Below are positions 1 through 7,085 of a DNA stretch of 10,160 nucleotides, piece after piece. How positions within the stretch are numbered: position 1 is the first letter of the stretch; every line of letters starts with the position of its first letter. The notes below the pieces were generated by a model. It was not told the origin of the DNA. It did no database searches and saw only the letters and a list, made by a program, of their open reading frames with translations. This DNA comes from a bacterium (lineage in GTDB: Bacteria > Verrucomicrobiota > Verrucomicrobiae > Limisphaerales > J093), in contig JAKCAB010000128.1 of assembly GCA_021839785.1 (NCBI GenBank), forward strand, positions 1 to 10,160, read 5' to 3'. The position numbers and the translations under genes are program-made.

Positions 1-1293
1 AGGCCGCGGAGGTCTGGGTAAGCCTCCCGCAGACCCGTGAAATGCTGATGTGCCTTGTGGGTTTGATTCAACACATAGCAGACGAAAGGATCTTCCAGCG
101 CCGTTTTCGCGGGGTGATCGAGCTTGGTCGCAAGCAGACGGAGCGTCGCCAAGTCGGTGCTGCCTTCCAGGTAAAGCACCCAACCCTTGATCTCCGCTAT
201 GAGGAATTCCTCATAGCCCAGCAGAGCCAGCGCCTTCCGCGCCTGATCCGTCTGGCGCAAGGCGTGCGGCTGGCCAACGAACGCCACGATTTGGTCCTTC
301 TCGGCTTCGTTGAGGACGACTTCAGAATGGGTGGCCAGAAGCAGTTGCCCACCCAGCCGACGGGCGGTTTCGCAGAGTTCCGCGTAAATCTGCCGCTGCC
401 GGAGGATCTCCAAGTGCGCATCCGGTTCGTCAATCAGAAGCACACAGCCGCGCTTCCAACGCAGGAACGCCAGCAGAAGAAGCGTCTGCTGCAACCCCCG
501 GCCCGAAGCCGAAAGATCAAGTTCGCTCCGGCGGCGATTGGGCGCCTGAATTTCATGGTAGCTCATCTGGATTTCGCCACGAGCAGCCACGTATTCAGGT
601 GGATTCAGCCGTGAGCCAAATAGGCGTTCGATCTGAGCCCCCAGGCTACCCCACTCTCCCTCCGCTGGTTTCTCGTACTCGGCCTCCCAGAGTTTCCAGC
701 ACAGGTTGCGAAGGACCTGAGCCGTCTGCCCCTCACCCAGAGAGACGTTGATGGCTCCTTCGTCAATGCGCCGCTCGTTGGCGACCAAGCCGGACATGGG
801 TGGAAGATAGGCCACGCGGACCTGCTCAGCTTGGGGCGGGATCGGTGCACGGAACTGCCCTGCGGGATCCAACCTCGCGGGTCGGCAGTAAATGGTCTCG
901 TCATCGCGATAGTCGAATTCGAGGGGGCAAGACCACGCCGCGCCGTCCGTAATTCCGTCCACGGTGATCTCGACGAGGACGTTTTGGGTGGCCTTCGCCC
1001 CGCCGTTCGGGGCCTGGCGCAGGGTGCAGGTCGCGCCATAAGAGCGCCGTGGAGGGGACCGGCAGTTGAACGAGGTCGCGTCGGGTCAGAAGTGCGCCAA
1101 CACGTTGCCTGGCTCCCGATTTCCCTCCGCGTTTCTCCAACCAGCGGCGCAGCCCCATTTCCCAAAGAGCCAAAGCTTGCAGTGCCGTGGTTTTACCGGA
1201 GTTATTTGGTCCGACGAAAACCACCGGCGATGCGAGCGGGATGGAGACTTCACTGAACCGCTTGAAGTTACAAATGGCGAGCCGGGTGATCAT
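1..1293 (-). pseudogene. AAA ATPase with OLD-like TOPRIM start; frameshifted, 3' end outside window
   Basis: The gene starts at the ATG at 1293-1291 and runs off the left edge. The first part has a Walker A motif, GPNNSGKTT, at residues 28-36. After residue H90 the frame goes off into a nonsense tail ending at 901. Reading in the -1 shifted frame from about 1022 restores a continuous protein to base 1 with no stop. It shows an ABC-type signature (SASGRGLQQ), a Walker B LLIDEPDAHLE near 437-405, an ATHSE switch segment, and LYLEGSTD near 176-153, which matches the glutamate motif opening a TOPRIM domain. Known relatives are OLD-type ATPase-nucleases, some used in phage defence; the role here is unknown. 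Removing one C from the CCC run at 1024-1022 (minus strand) would join both halves. It lies 36 bases behind aspS on the same strand. It may be a true recent pseudogene or a one-base sequence error. Confidence 0.8.
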
Positions 1294-1329
1294 GGCCGCA
1301 TTCTACCACACCGATGCCTCTCGACCAGC

Positions 1330-3129
1330 CTACTCCTTCTTCGGCCCCTTCAGTTCGAGGTACAGATCGCGCAGTTGCTTCGGCTCGACCGCGCCGGGCG
1401 AATCGGTCATCAGGCAGGTGCCCTTGGCCGTTTTCGGAAACGCGATGACGTCGCGGATGCTGGGCGTGCCACAGAGGATCGCGATGAGCCGGTCGAAGCC
1501 CAGCGCAATGCCACCGTGCGGCGGCGCGCCGTATCGGAACGCTTCAAGCAGGTAGCCGAACCGCGCCTTCGCCACCTCGGGCGGAATCTGGAGCACGTCC
1601 TCGAAGATCGCCTTCTGCACGTCCGGTTGGTGGATGCGGATCGAGCCGCCGCCGAGTTCGACGCCGTTCACGACCACGTCGTAGTGCTGGCCGCGCACGC
1701 GCTTGGGGTCCGTCTTGAGCAGCGAAATGTCCTCGGCCACGGGCGCGGTGAACGGATGATGGCTTGAGTACCAGCGGTTCTGTTCGCGGTCGAAGCTCAG
1801 CAACGGAAAATCCACCACCCACAGAAACTCGAAGCGGCCGGGCGGGATGTTCAACCGGCCTTGCTGTTTGAGAAAGTCGGCGGCGAACAGGCGGATTTTG
1901 CCGAGGATTTCGCACGAGGTCAGCCATTCGCCGGCGGCGAACAGGATCAAGTCGCCTTCCTCGATGCCGAGTTTCTGCGTGAGCGCGGCCTTTTCGGCGT
2001 CGCCGAAAAACTTCACGATCGGCGATTTCCACTCGCCGTTTTCGACCTTGATGAACGCCAGGCCCGTCGCGCCGAAGCCGGTCGCGATGTCGGTCATCGC
2101 CTGGATTTGCCCCTGCGTGGCGCAGGCCAGGCCTTTCGCGTTCAGCGCCTTGACCACCCCGCCGTTGGCCACCGCGCCGCTGAAAACCTTGAAGGCGCTG
2201 CGCCGAAATTCCTCGGTCAGGTCGCCCAACTCCATGCCGAACCGCAAGTCCGGCTTGTCGATGCCGAAGCGGTTCAGCGCTTCGACGAAGGGCAGGCGCT
2301 TGAACGGTGTCGGGATCTCCACGCCGAGCGCGGTTTTCCAGACCCGCTTCAACAGTCCCTCGATGGTGGCGTAGATATCCTCGCGGTCGATGAACGACAT
2401 CTCGACGTCGATCTGCGTGAACTCCGGCTGGCGATCGGCGCGGAGGTCCTCGTCGCGGAAACACTTCGCCAGTTGGAAATAGCGCTCCACGCCGGCGACC
2501 ATGAGGATTTGTTTGAACTGCTGCGGCGACTGCGGCAGTGCGTAAAACAGGCCGGGGTTCGTCCGGCACGGCACGACGAATTCCCGCGCGCCTTCCGGCG
2601 TGGACTTGAAGAGCATCGGCGTCTCGACTTCCAGGAAGCCCTGTTCGTCGAAGTAATTCCGCGTGGCGGTGGCCACTTTGTGGCGCAGGCGCAAGTTGCG
2701 GATCATTTCGGGCCGGCGGAGATCGAGGTAGCGGTAGGCGAGGCGCATCTCCTCGTTGACCTTGGCCGCGGCTTCGGGGTCATCGATCTGGAAGGGCAGC
2801 GGCTCGGCGAGATTGAGCACCGCCAACTCGCGCGCCATCACCTCGACGGCGCCGGTTGGGATCTTGGCGTTGTCCGTGCCCGCGGGCCGGCGGCGGACCT
2901 GGCCCGCGACGCGGATGACGCTCTCGCTGCGCAGCGCCTCGGCTTGGTGGAAGGTTTCCGGCGGCAGGTCAGAAGGATCGAAGACGGCCTGCGTGCGGCC
3001 TTCGCGATCGCGGATGTCCACGAAAATCACGCCACCCAAGTCGCGCCGGGAATGGACCCAGCCGCACAGGGTGACGGTTTGCCCGACGTGATCCGGGCGC
3101 AGTTCGTTGCAATGGTGCGTGCGTTTCAT
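1330..3129 (-). CDS. aspS: Aspartyl-tRNA synthetase, bacterial type
   Basis: This enzyme charges tRNA-Asp with aspartate in the cytoplasm. The 599-residue product has the usual bacterial length. An OB-fold anticodon-binding domain comes first (about residues 1-110, with GWVHSRRDLGG at 23-33). The class II catalytic core follows: VETPML at 168-173, motif 2 with FRDED at 224-228 and RQPEFTQ at 233-239, and motif 3 GIALGFDR at 540-547. The bacterial GAD-type insertion occupies roughly 300-410. I chose the ATG at 3129 because the family begins MKRTHHCNEL and a GGAG lies 10 bases upstream; the frame stays open to 3180, but those residues look like repeat sequence. L31 (RRDLGG) is the residue seen in discriminating enzymes such as that of E. 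coli, whereas the non-discriminating type usually has His here. This hints that it charges only tRNA-Asp; that reading is an inference. Confidence 0.97.
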   Translation of the reverse strand: MKRTHHCNELRPDHVGQTVTLCGWVHSRRDLGGVIFVDIRDREGRTQAVFDPSDLPPETFHQAEALRSESVIRVAGQVRRRPAGTDNAKIPTGAVEVMARELAVLNLAEPLPFQIDDPEAAAKVNEEMRLAYRYLDLRRPEMIRNLRLRHKVATATRNYFDEQGFLEVETPMLFKSTPEGAREFVVPCRTNPGLFYALPQSPQQFKQILMVAGVERYFQLAKCFRDEDLRADRQPEFTQIDVEMSFIDREDIYATIEGLLKRVWKTALGVEIPTPFKRLPFVEALNRFGIDKPDLRFGMELGDLTEEFRRSAFKVFSGAVANGGVVKALNAKGLACATQGQIQAMTDIATGFGATGLAFIKVENGEWKSPIVKFFGDAEKAALTQKLGIEEGDLILFAAGEWLTSCEILGKIRLFAADFLKQQGRLNIPPGRFEFLWVVDFPLLSFDREQNRWYSSHHPFTAPVAEDISLLKTDPKRVRGQHYDVVVNGVELGGGSIRIHQPDVQKAIFEDVLQIPPEVAKARFGYLLEAFRYGAPPHGGIALGFDRLIAILCGTPSIRDVIAFPKTAKGTCLMTDSPGAVEPKQLRDLYLELKGPKKE

Positions 3130-3137
3130 GCTCGAGT

Positions 3138-3215
3138 GACTCCGGTCTTCCCGACCTGACCGGCGAACGCCGGAGTCCAAAGCGAGCGCGGATGTTGGCC
3201 GCGGCCCGCCGCGTT
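3138..3215 (-). repeat. GC-rich hairpin repeat, copy A (inverted relative to copy B)
   Basis: GACTCCGG at 3138-3145 is the exact reverse complement of CCGGAGTC at 3170-3177, with 24 bases between. Read on the minus strand, the block shows in order CCGCGG, CCGCG, TTTGGA, CTCCGG, GCCGGT and CCGGAG. The same ordered set appears on the plus strand in copy B (3262-3330). Copy A runs to within nine bases of the aspS start codon, so it probably contains or displaces part of the aspS leader. It codes for nothing I recognise. Confidence 0.5.
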
Positions 3216-3261
3216 TTCAAAGGCTAATTTGGGAACCGGGTTGTGGGAGCGGGGGTGGCTG

Positions 3262-3330
3262 TTCGCAAGCCGCGGTGGCGCCGCGTTTTGGAGTACTCCG
3301 GTTGATGCCGGTCTTTCGCCGGAGAACGAT
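3262..3330 (+). repeat. GC-rich hairpin repeat, copy B
   Basis: On the plus strand this stretch carries CCGCGG, CCGCG, TTTTGGA, CTCCGG (3296-3301), GCCGGT and CCGGAG (3319-3324), the same order as copy A read in reverse. CTCCGG and CCGGAG can pair into a stem. The copies differ in spacing and at many bases, so they are old. A shorter likeness, GACTCCGGT at 3371-3379 followed by CTGACCGG at 3393-3400, matches the + strand of copy A. I suspect a dispersed repeat family, but one window cannot show that. Confidence 0.45.
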
Positions 3331-3600
3331 GCTTCGTGGGATGGCCGATTGCCACAGACCGGGATCGTTTGACTCCGGTGTAACCAAGTTCCCTGACCGG
3401 TCGTCTGCCCCTCCAGTTATTTGGAACGAGAACGAGATGAGCGCCTGCGGCATAATCCTGCGAGCACCAGCAACCCCAGACCGAGAAGCGGCTTCGCCTG
3501 CCTTGACGTTTACGCCAAACGAGCGGTTTGGCGAGGCGGCGGCTCCGGATGCCGGCAAACTTGGGCGCCGCCGGTCAACCCCAAATCGGAGAGAATCACC
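3331..3600. other. Non-coding stretch upstream of the Spy-like gene
   Basis: Short frames cross this stretch on both strands (for example 3275-3604 plus and 3217-3558 minus), but none has a recognisable domain or a ribosome binding site, and they run through the repeats. A -10-like CATAAT lies at 3451-3456, but no good -35 element stands 16-18 bases before it, so no promoter is called. The useful elements are the partial repeat at 3371-3400 and the inverted repeat at 3513-3533, listed separately. Confidence 0.5.
3513..3533. promoter_or_regulatory. Perfect 8-bp inverted repeat upstream of the Spy-like gene
   Basis: CGCCAAAC (3513-3520) and GTTTGGCG (3526-3533) are exact reverse complements separated by five bases. 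The centre lies about 78 bases before the ATG at 3601. It could be a protein-binding site or an RNA hairpin in the leader. No T run follows it, so it is unlikely to be a terminator. The regulator, if any, cannot be named from the sequence. Confidence 0.35.
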
Positions 3601-4254
3601 ATGAATCTGACATTGAAAACGACGTTGAGGCGCACCGCCGTCGCGGGCGCCGCGATCCTGGCAGCGGCTTTAACGCTGGCTCAATCCGAACCGCGAGGTC
3701 CGGGTGGGCCGCCGCCCCGGCGCGGGACAGATGGCCCGGGGCGACCGGAGCGCCGGATGGCCCCCGGATTGGAACCTAAGCAACGCGCGGCGATTCAGCG
3801 CGTCGTCCGCAAGGCCTTCGCGGAAAGCCAGGCGCCGCTGGCGCGGCTGCGCGAGCTTCGCCAGGAAATGCACGCCGCGATCTGGGCCGACCCGCCGGAC
3901 AAGGAACAGGTGCGCCAGAAGGCCAAAGAAATCGCGAAACTTGAGGTGAAGTTGACGATGATTCGTGCCCGGGCGGTGGGGGAATTGCGACAAGTGCTGA
4001 GCCCGCGTCAAATCGAGCGGCTCCGCAACGCGGGGCCGGAATTCTGGGGGCGGTTGCGCGAGCGTATTCGTGCCAGGCTGGGGAACCCACAGGTCCAGCC
4101 CATGCGCCCGTGGCTGCAACAACGGGGACCAAGTGGTCCCGGCGCAGGAGGTGCGCTTCCACCCGGCCGCCAGATGCGGCGCGGCGCGATGGGGCCAGGC
4201 GCGGGCGGTCATGCGTCGCAGCCGGAACCGCCCGCGCCCGCGGAAGAGAAGTGA
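3601..4254 (+). CDS. Secreted Spy/CpxP-like periplasmic protein
   Basis: The 217-residue product has a signal peptide: basic MNLTLKTTLRR, then a hydrophobic run at 13-26 ending near AQS. A Pro/Gly/Arg-rich linker follows (about 30-55). A helical core with GLEPKQRAAIQ near 56-66 and LSPRQIERLRN near 133-143 resembles the two LTxxQ motifs of the Spy/CpxP/ZraP superfamily, and a Gly/Pro-rich tail ends the protein. Family members are periplasmic chaperones or metal-responsive proteins. The frame is open from 3421, but the ATG at 3601 is preferred: it follows a GGAGAG sequence and directly begins the signal peptide. The placement before a sigma factor, probable anti-sigma factor and second Spy-like protein suggests it is a target or part of that circuit; this is inference. 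There are few histidines, so metal binding is not evident. Confidence 0.8.
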   Translation: MNLTLKTTLRRTAVAGAAILAAALTLAQSEPRGPGGPPPRRGTDGPGRPERRMAPGLEPKQRAAIQRVVRKAFAESQAPLARLRELRQEMHAAIWADPPDKEQVRQKAKEIAKLEVKLTMIRARAVGELRQVLSPRQIERLRNAGPEFWGRLRERIRARLGNPQVQPMRPWLQQRGPSGPGAGGALPPGRQMRRGAMGPGAGGHASQPEPPAPAEEK

Positions 4255-4283
4255 TTTGGTACGGTTGGCTTGGGTTAATGGCA

Positions 4284-4322
4284 GGGAAGCCATCGCCGCG
4301 AGGCGGTGGCTTTCCGCTTTTG
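4284..4322 (+). terminator. Rho-independent terminator-like hairpin between the Spy-like gene and the sigma factor
   Basis: The arm GGAAGCCATCGCC (4285-4297) pairs with GGCGGTGGCTTTCC (4302-4315) with one bulged T and one G-T pair. The loop is GCGA, a stable GNRA tetraloop. A GCTTTT tract follows. It lies 30 bases after the Spy-like stop and about 38 bases before the sigma factor start. That leaves little room for a separate promoter after it, so it may act as a partial terminator or attenuator within the transcript. Confidence 0.6.
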
Positions 4323-4353
4323 AACCGGCGGACTCACTGGCACACTGCGCGCG

Positions 4354-4929
4354 GTGGAACGCAGCGACGCCGAGTTGGTGGCCGCCGTTCGCGGTGGGGA
4401 CACGGCGAGCTTCGAAGATCTGGTCCGCAGGTACCAGCCCCACGTCTTTGCCACCGCCCGGCGTTACGCGCGCCGCGAGGAAGAAGTGGAGGACATCGTT
4501 CAGGAGGTGTTCATCAAGGCGTTCCAAAAGCTCGACAGCTTTCGCGGTGAAGCCCCGTTCGAGCACTGGCTGATGCGCTTGGCGGTGCGCATCTGCTATG
4601 ACTTCCTGCGGCGCCACCGGCGCAACCGCGAAAGCCGGTTCTCCGATCTCAGCGATCCCGAAAAGGACTGGCTCGACCGCTTCGTCGCGGAGCCGGCCAG
4701 CGCGCCGGAAGACGCGGACGCTGCCCGGGCACTGGTCAACCGCCTGTTGACGTTCCTTTCGCCCAAGGCACGTTTGATCATCACGTTGCTCGAAATCGAA
4801 GAGCGCAGCGTGAAGGAAATCGCCGCGCTGACCGGGTGGTCGGTGCCGCTGGTCAAAGTCCGCGCTTTTCGCGCGCGGGCCGAGATGCGAAAATACCTGC
4901 AACAATTGAAGCGCGAACAGTACCTGTAA
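4354..4929 (+). CDS. ECF-type RNA polymerase sigma factor
   Basis: The 191-residue protein directs RNA polymerase to a small set of promoters. Region 2 spans about residues 18-90, with EDIVQEVFIKAFQKL at 46-60 (core binding and -10 recognition) and the basic DFLRRHRR at 83-90. Region 4 spans about 134-185, with a helix-turn-helix at LSPKARLIITLLEIEE and VKEIAALTGWSVPLVKVR. The start is a GTG at 4354; an in-frame stop at 4321-4323 leaves no other usual start codon upstream. No strong ribosome binding site precedes it. The two genes that follow are typical partners of an ECF factor: a small one-helix membrane protein and a periplasmic Spy/CnrX-like protein. Control by sequestration at the membrane is likely. 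The target promoters are unknown. Confidence 0.93.
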   Translation: MERSDAELVAAVRGGDTASFEDLVRRYQPHVFATARRYARREEEVEDIVQEVFIKAFQKLDSFRGEAPFEHWLMRLAVRICYDFLRRHRRNRESRFSDLSDPEKDWLDRFVAEPASAPEDADAARALVNRLLTFLSPKARLIITLLEIEERSVKEIAALTGWSVPLVKVRAFRARAEMRKYLQQLKREQYL

Positions 4930-4967
4930 CCCGGCCCTGACGCGGCCCGTCTGCGAATCAAGGCGCT

Positions 4968-5267
4968 ATGAATCTGACCCAATTGCAGCGAAAACTCATC
5001 GCCGTGGCGCGAGCGAACCCTCCCGACGACCGCGTGCCATATGCCTTCGAACGGCGCCTCCTGGCGCGGCTGACCGGCCTGCCGCCAGCCGACCAGTGGA
5101 CGGTATGGGCGCGGATGCTCTGGCGCGCCGCCGCGCCCTGCCTGGGCGTCATGATCCTGGTCAGTGCGTTCGCCATCGCCACGGGCGGCTGGCGTGGCTC
5201 CGAAGCGCCGCTGGGGGAGTCGCTCGAAACCGCCGTGTACGCCGTGCTGGCGGATCCGGGAGAATGA
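4968..5267 (+). CDS. Small one-helix membrane protein, probable anti-sigma factor
   Basis: The 99-residue protein has a charged cytoplasmic part (1-52), including VPYAFERRLLARL at 23-35, then one membrane helix at about 54-73 (APCLGVMILVSAFAIATGG), then a short acidic outer tail. It has no zinc motif (HxxxCxxC), so it is not a ZAS-type anti-sigma. The call rests on its layout, size and place, 38 bases behind the ECF sigma gene, comparable to CnrY in the known CnrYXH system. The ATG at 4968 follows AAGG. Its stop overlaps the next gene's start (ATGA at 5264-5267), so the two proteins are likely made in step and may touch. A membrane protein of other function is possible. Confidence 0.7.
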   Translation: MNLTQLQRKLIAVARANPPDDRVPYAFERRLLARLTGLPPADQWTVWARMLWRAAAPCLGVMILVSAFAIATGGWRGSEAPLGESLETAVYAVLADPGE

Positions 5268-5809
5268 CCGTGTTGCCATGGAAAGCCATTACGGCGGCGT
5301 TCGTGATTTTTGCCGCCGGCGTTGTCTCCGGCGGAATGGCGGCGCGCTTCTATCGGACCCAGTCCCGACGCGCGGCAGTGCCGGCTTTGCCGGCTGGGCC
5401 ACCGATGCCGTGGGTGAGCCAACGGCTGGATTTCATGCGTCGCTTGGCGGCCCGGTTGGATCTAACGGCCGAACAGCGCGAACGGATCGACCGGCACGTG
5501 CGCGAAAGCCAGCAGCGGATGCGCGAGCTTTGGCAGCCGATCGCGCCCCAGTTCAAAGAGGAACTGCACCGGCTGCGCAAATCGATCGATGACGAACTCA
5601 CCCCGGATCAACGTACGCAATTCCAGCGGTTGCAGCGACAACGTCCGCCCGGCGCCGCGGGCGAACATCCCTCCAGCCGCTGGCGTGAGGGCGAGCCGCC
5701 GCGGCGTCGCCCGCCCGGCACTGACGCCGTGCCGCCGCCGACTGAAAAATCCGGCGCGGTCAACCCCGCCAGCACCCCGCCGCCCGCCAAGACCGACCGG
5801 CCGCAATAG
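5264..5809 (+). CDS. Membrane-anchored Spy/CnrX-like periplasmic sensor
   Basis: The 181-residue product has a short inside tail and one hydrophobic anchor at about 8-28, then a helical domain with LDLTAEQRERID (65-76) and ELTPDQRTQFQRL (111-123). These are two clear LTxxQ motifs of the Spy/CpxP/metal-resistance superfamily. A Pro-rich, low-complexity tail follows from about 128. In the known Cnr system the CnrX member of this superfamily binds nickel or cobalt and releases a sigma factor held by CnrY. Here possible ligands are few (H78, H102, M58, M86) and do not clearly match the CnrX set, so the signal may be misfolded protein or something other than metal. The start overlaps the preceding stop by four bases, so an upstream extension of the frame to 5096 was discarded. 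Confidence 0.8.
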   Translation: MTVLPWKAITAAFVIFAAGVVSGGMAARFYRTQSRRAAVPALPAGPPMPWVSQRLDFMRRLAARLDLTAEQRERIDRHVRESQQRMRELWQPIAPQFKEELHRLRKSIDDELTPDQRTQFQRLQRQRPPGAAGEHPSSRWREGEPPRRRPPGTDAVPPPTEKSGAVNPASTPPPAKTDRPQ

Positions 5810-5830
5810 TGCGCCGCCAGCCGGCGCACT
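5808..5830 (+). terminator. Hairpin at the end of the sigma factor operon
   Basis: AGTGCGCCG (5808-5816) and CGGCGCACT (5822-5830) form a perfect 9-bp stem with a five-base loop. It begins inside the stop codon of the CnrX-like gene. There is no T run after it, so it may stabilise the transcript end or work with another factor instead of acting as a classical terminator. Confidence 0.4.
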
Positions 5831-5909
5831 CGGACGGCTCCCCCCGTGATTCCCTTTGCGCGTGAACGAGCTCCGGCCGCGCGCCAGAGCCTTGGCGCCG
5901 CAAATCGGC

Positions 5910-5938
5910 TTGCGACCCCTGACAAGCCGCCCTAGCTT
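5910..5938 (+). promoter_or_regulatory. Possible promoter for the nuo cluster
   Basis: TTGCGA (5910-5915) and TAGCTT (5933-5938) are separated by exactly 17 bases, 34 bases before the nuoB ATG. They match the sigma-70 consensus at four and three of six positions. The gap between the two operons is 162 bases and some promoter for nuoB should be there; this is the best candidate I see, and it is weak. Confidence 0.25.
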
Positions 5939-5971
5939 GACCGGCAACGCGCGGCGTCGCCGCTGCCACGG

Positions 5972-6505
5972 ATGAGCAATAGCACCGTCATTGGCTACGA
6001 TTCCCGGATTGAAGGTGACTTGGTCGTGACCCGTCTCGACAGTGCCATCAACTGGTTTCGGAAGAATTCCATCTGGCCCATGCCAATGGGGCTGGCCTGC
6101 TGCGCCATCGAATTGATGGGTACCGGCGCCAGTCGCTACGACATCTCGCGGTTCGGTGCCGAAGTCATGCGGTTTTCGCCGCGCCAGTCCGACGTGATGA
6201 TCGTGGCCGGCACGGTCACCTACAAAATGGCGCTGGTGGTGAAGCGGATTTACGACCAGATGGCCGAGCCCAAATGGGTCATCGCCATGGGTGCCTGCGC
6301 CTCCACCGGCGGCATGTACCGGAGTTACTCCGTGCTGCAGGGCGTGGACCGCATCCTGCCGGTGGACCTCTACGTGGCCGGTTGCCCGCCGCGCCCCGAA
6401 GCGCTGCTCGACGCCTTCCTGAAACTCCAGGCCAAGGTGTCGCGCGAGCCGGTTCTGGCAAACCTGAAAAAGCTCGGCCCGGCGCCGACGGTTGCCCTGG
6501 CATGA
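5972..6505 (+). CDS. nuoB: NADH-quinone oxidoreductase subunit B
   Basis: NuoB carries iron-sulphur cluster N2, the last electron carrier before quinone, in the peripheral arm of complex I on the inner face of the membrane. The 177-residue protein has all four cluster ligands: the adjacent pair C43-C44 in [10 protein letters not shown]109 in [13 protein letters not shown], and C138 in [11 protein letters not shown]. The length is normal. It is the first gene of the cluster; no nuoA lies in the 162 bases upstream or before that on this strand. The stop overlaps the nuoC start as ATGA, indicating translational coupling. The ATG at 5972 has only a poor ribosome binding site (CACGG), but the protein begins where the family does. 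Confidence 0.97.
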   Translation: MSNSTVIGYDSRIEGDLVVTRLDSAINWFRKNSIWPMPMGLACCAIELMGTGASRYDISRFGAEVMRFSPRQSDVMIVAGTVTYKMALVVKRIYDQMAEPKWVIAMGACASTGGMYRSYSVLQGVDRILPVDLYVAGCPPRPEALLDAFLKLQAKVSREPVLANLKKLGPAPTVALA

Positions 6506-7080
6506 ACGCTCGCGACCTCGCCAACCGACTGCGCGCCCGTTTCGGCGAATTGGTTTCCGAGCCGACGGAATTCCGCGGCGAATGGACTGTCCGCCTAAAC
6601 GAGGCGGAGCGGGTCGTGGACGTTTGCGAGTACGCGAAGCAGACGCTGGGTTTCGACTTCCTGCTCGACATCACGAGCCTCGACAACTACGGGGAAGACC
6701 CGCGTTGGACGGTGGTCTATGAGCTTTACGGCCTCGCGCATCGCAGCCATCTCCGGCTCAAGCTGAACGTCAGCGAGGAGCTTTCCGAGTTGCCTACAAT
6801 CAGTGGCGTCTGGCGCACGGCCGACTGGCACGAGCGCGAAATCTACGACTTGATGGGCATCCGCTTCCGCGGCCACCCGGACTTGCGGCGCATCATCATG
6901 TGGGAAGGCTATCCCTACTTTCCGTTGCGGAAGGATTTCCCACTCGCGGGCAAGCCGACGGCGCTGCCCGACCTGGCGTTCACCGAGACCGCGCCGCTCG
7001 AAGGCGGGCCGTTCGTGACCACGCCAGGGGGGAAGGACGCGATTGAGCGGGAACCGCGAGCGCGAACACCGGAGGGTTGA
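6502..7080 (+). CDS. nuoC: NADH-quinone oxidoreductase subunit C (30-kDa type)
   Basis: NuoC is a structural subunit of the complex I peripheral arm, next to NuoD. The 192-residue protein has the family signature [12 protein letters not shown] (109-120) followed by GHPDLRRI (124-131) and [10 protein letters not shown] (141-150). It is not fused to NuoD. The ATG at 6502 overlaps the nuoB stop by four bases. The last 29 codons, from A164 to the stop (6991-7080), are repeated 650 bases downstream just before nuoD, with 80 of 90 bases the same by hand count. The tail now ends ARTPEG, whereas the second copy ends VRTVED. I infer that the downstream copy is the older tail and that this one came with the inserted protease gene, but the reverse is possible. 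Confidence 0.96.
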   Translation: MNARDLANRLRARFGELVSEPTEFRGEWTVRLNEAERVVDVCEYAKQTLGFDFLLDITSLDNYGEDPRWTVVYELYGLAHRSHLRLKLNVSEELSELPTISGVWRTADWHEREIYDLMGIRFRGHPDLRRIIMWEGYPYFPLRKDFPLAGKPTALPDLAFTETAPLEGGPFVTTPGGKDAIEREPRARTPEG

Positions 7081-7085
7081 ACATG
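6991..7085 (+). repeat. Direct repeat, copy 1: nuoC 3' end plus RBS and start of the next gene
   Basis: Bases 6991-7080 match 7641-7730 at 80 of 90 positions without gaps, with an unbroken identical run of 49 bases at 6995-7043. The likeness continues across the stop through a GGAGGG ribosome site (7071-7076) to the ATG at 7083. Most differences cluster in the last 25 bases. The same spacing, GGAGG(G/A)TTGA..C then ATG, is kept in both copies. Confidence 0.93.

Noticed and set aside
42..614. A 190-codon plus-strand frame at the left edge
   Set aside because: The minus strand in another frame carries the signature, Walker B, switch and TOPRIM motifs of the ATPase, so this is antisense shadow.
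605..1165. A 186-codon minus-strand frame overlapping the ATPase
   Set aside because: It is the third, wrong frame of that strand; its translation is Arg/Pro/Ser-rich with no motif, while the frame starting near 1022 is motif-bearing.
1861..3159. A 432-codon open frame on the plus strand opposite aspS
   Set aside because: It is a shadow of the GC-rich aspS gene: no domain, no ribosome site, and the minus strand carries an unmistakable full AspRS.
3217..3558. Frames of about 110 codons on both strands between aspS and the Spy-like gene
   Set aside because: They pass through the hairpin repeats, overlap each other, and lack ribosome sites or recognisable domains.
3421..3600. An upstream extension of the Spy-like gene by 60 codons
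   Set aside because: The signal peptide begins exactly at the 3601 ATG behind a GGAGAG sequence; an added leader would bury it.
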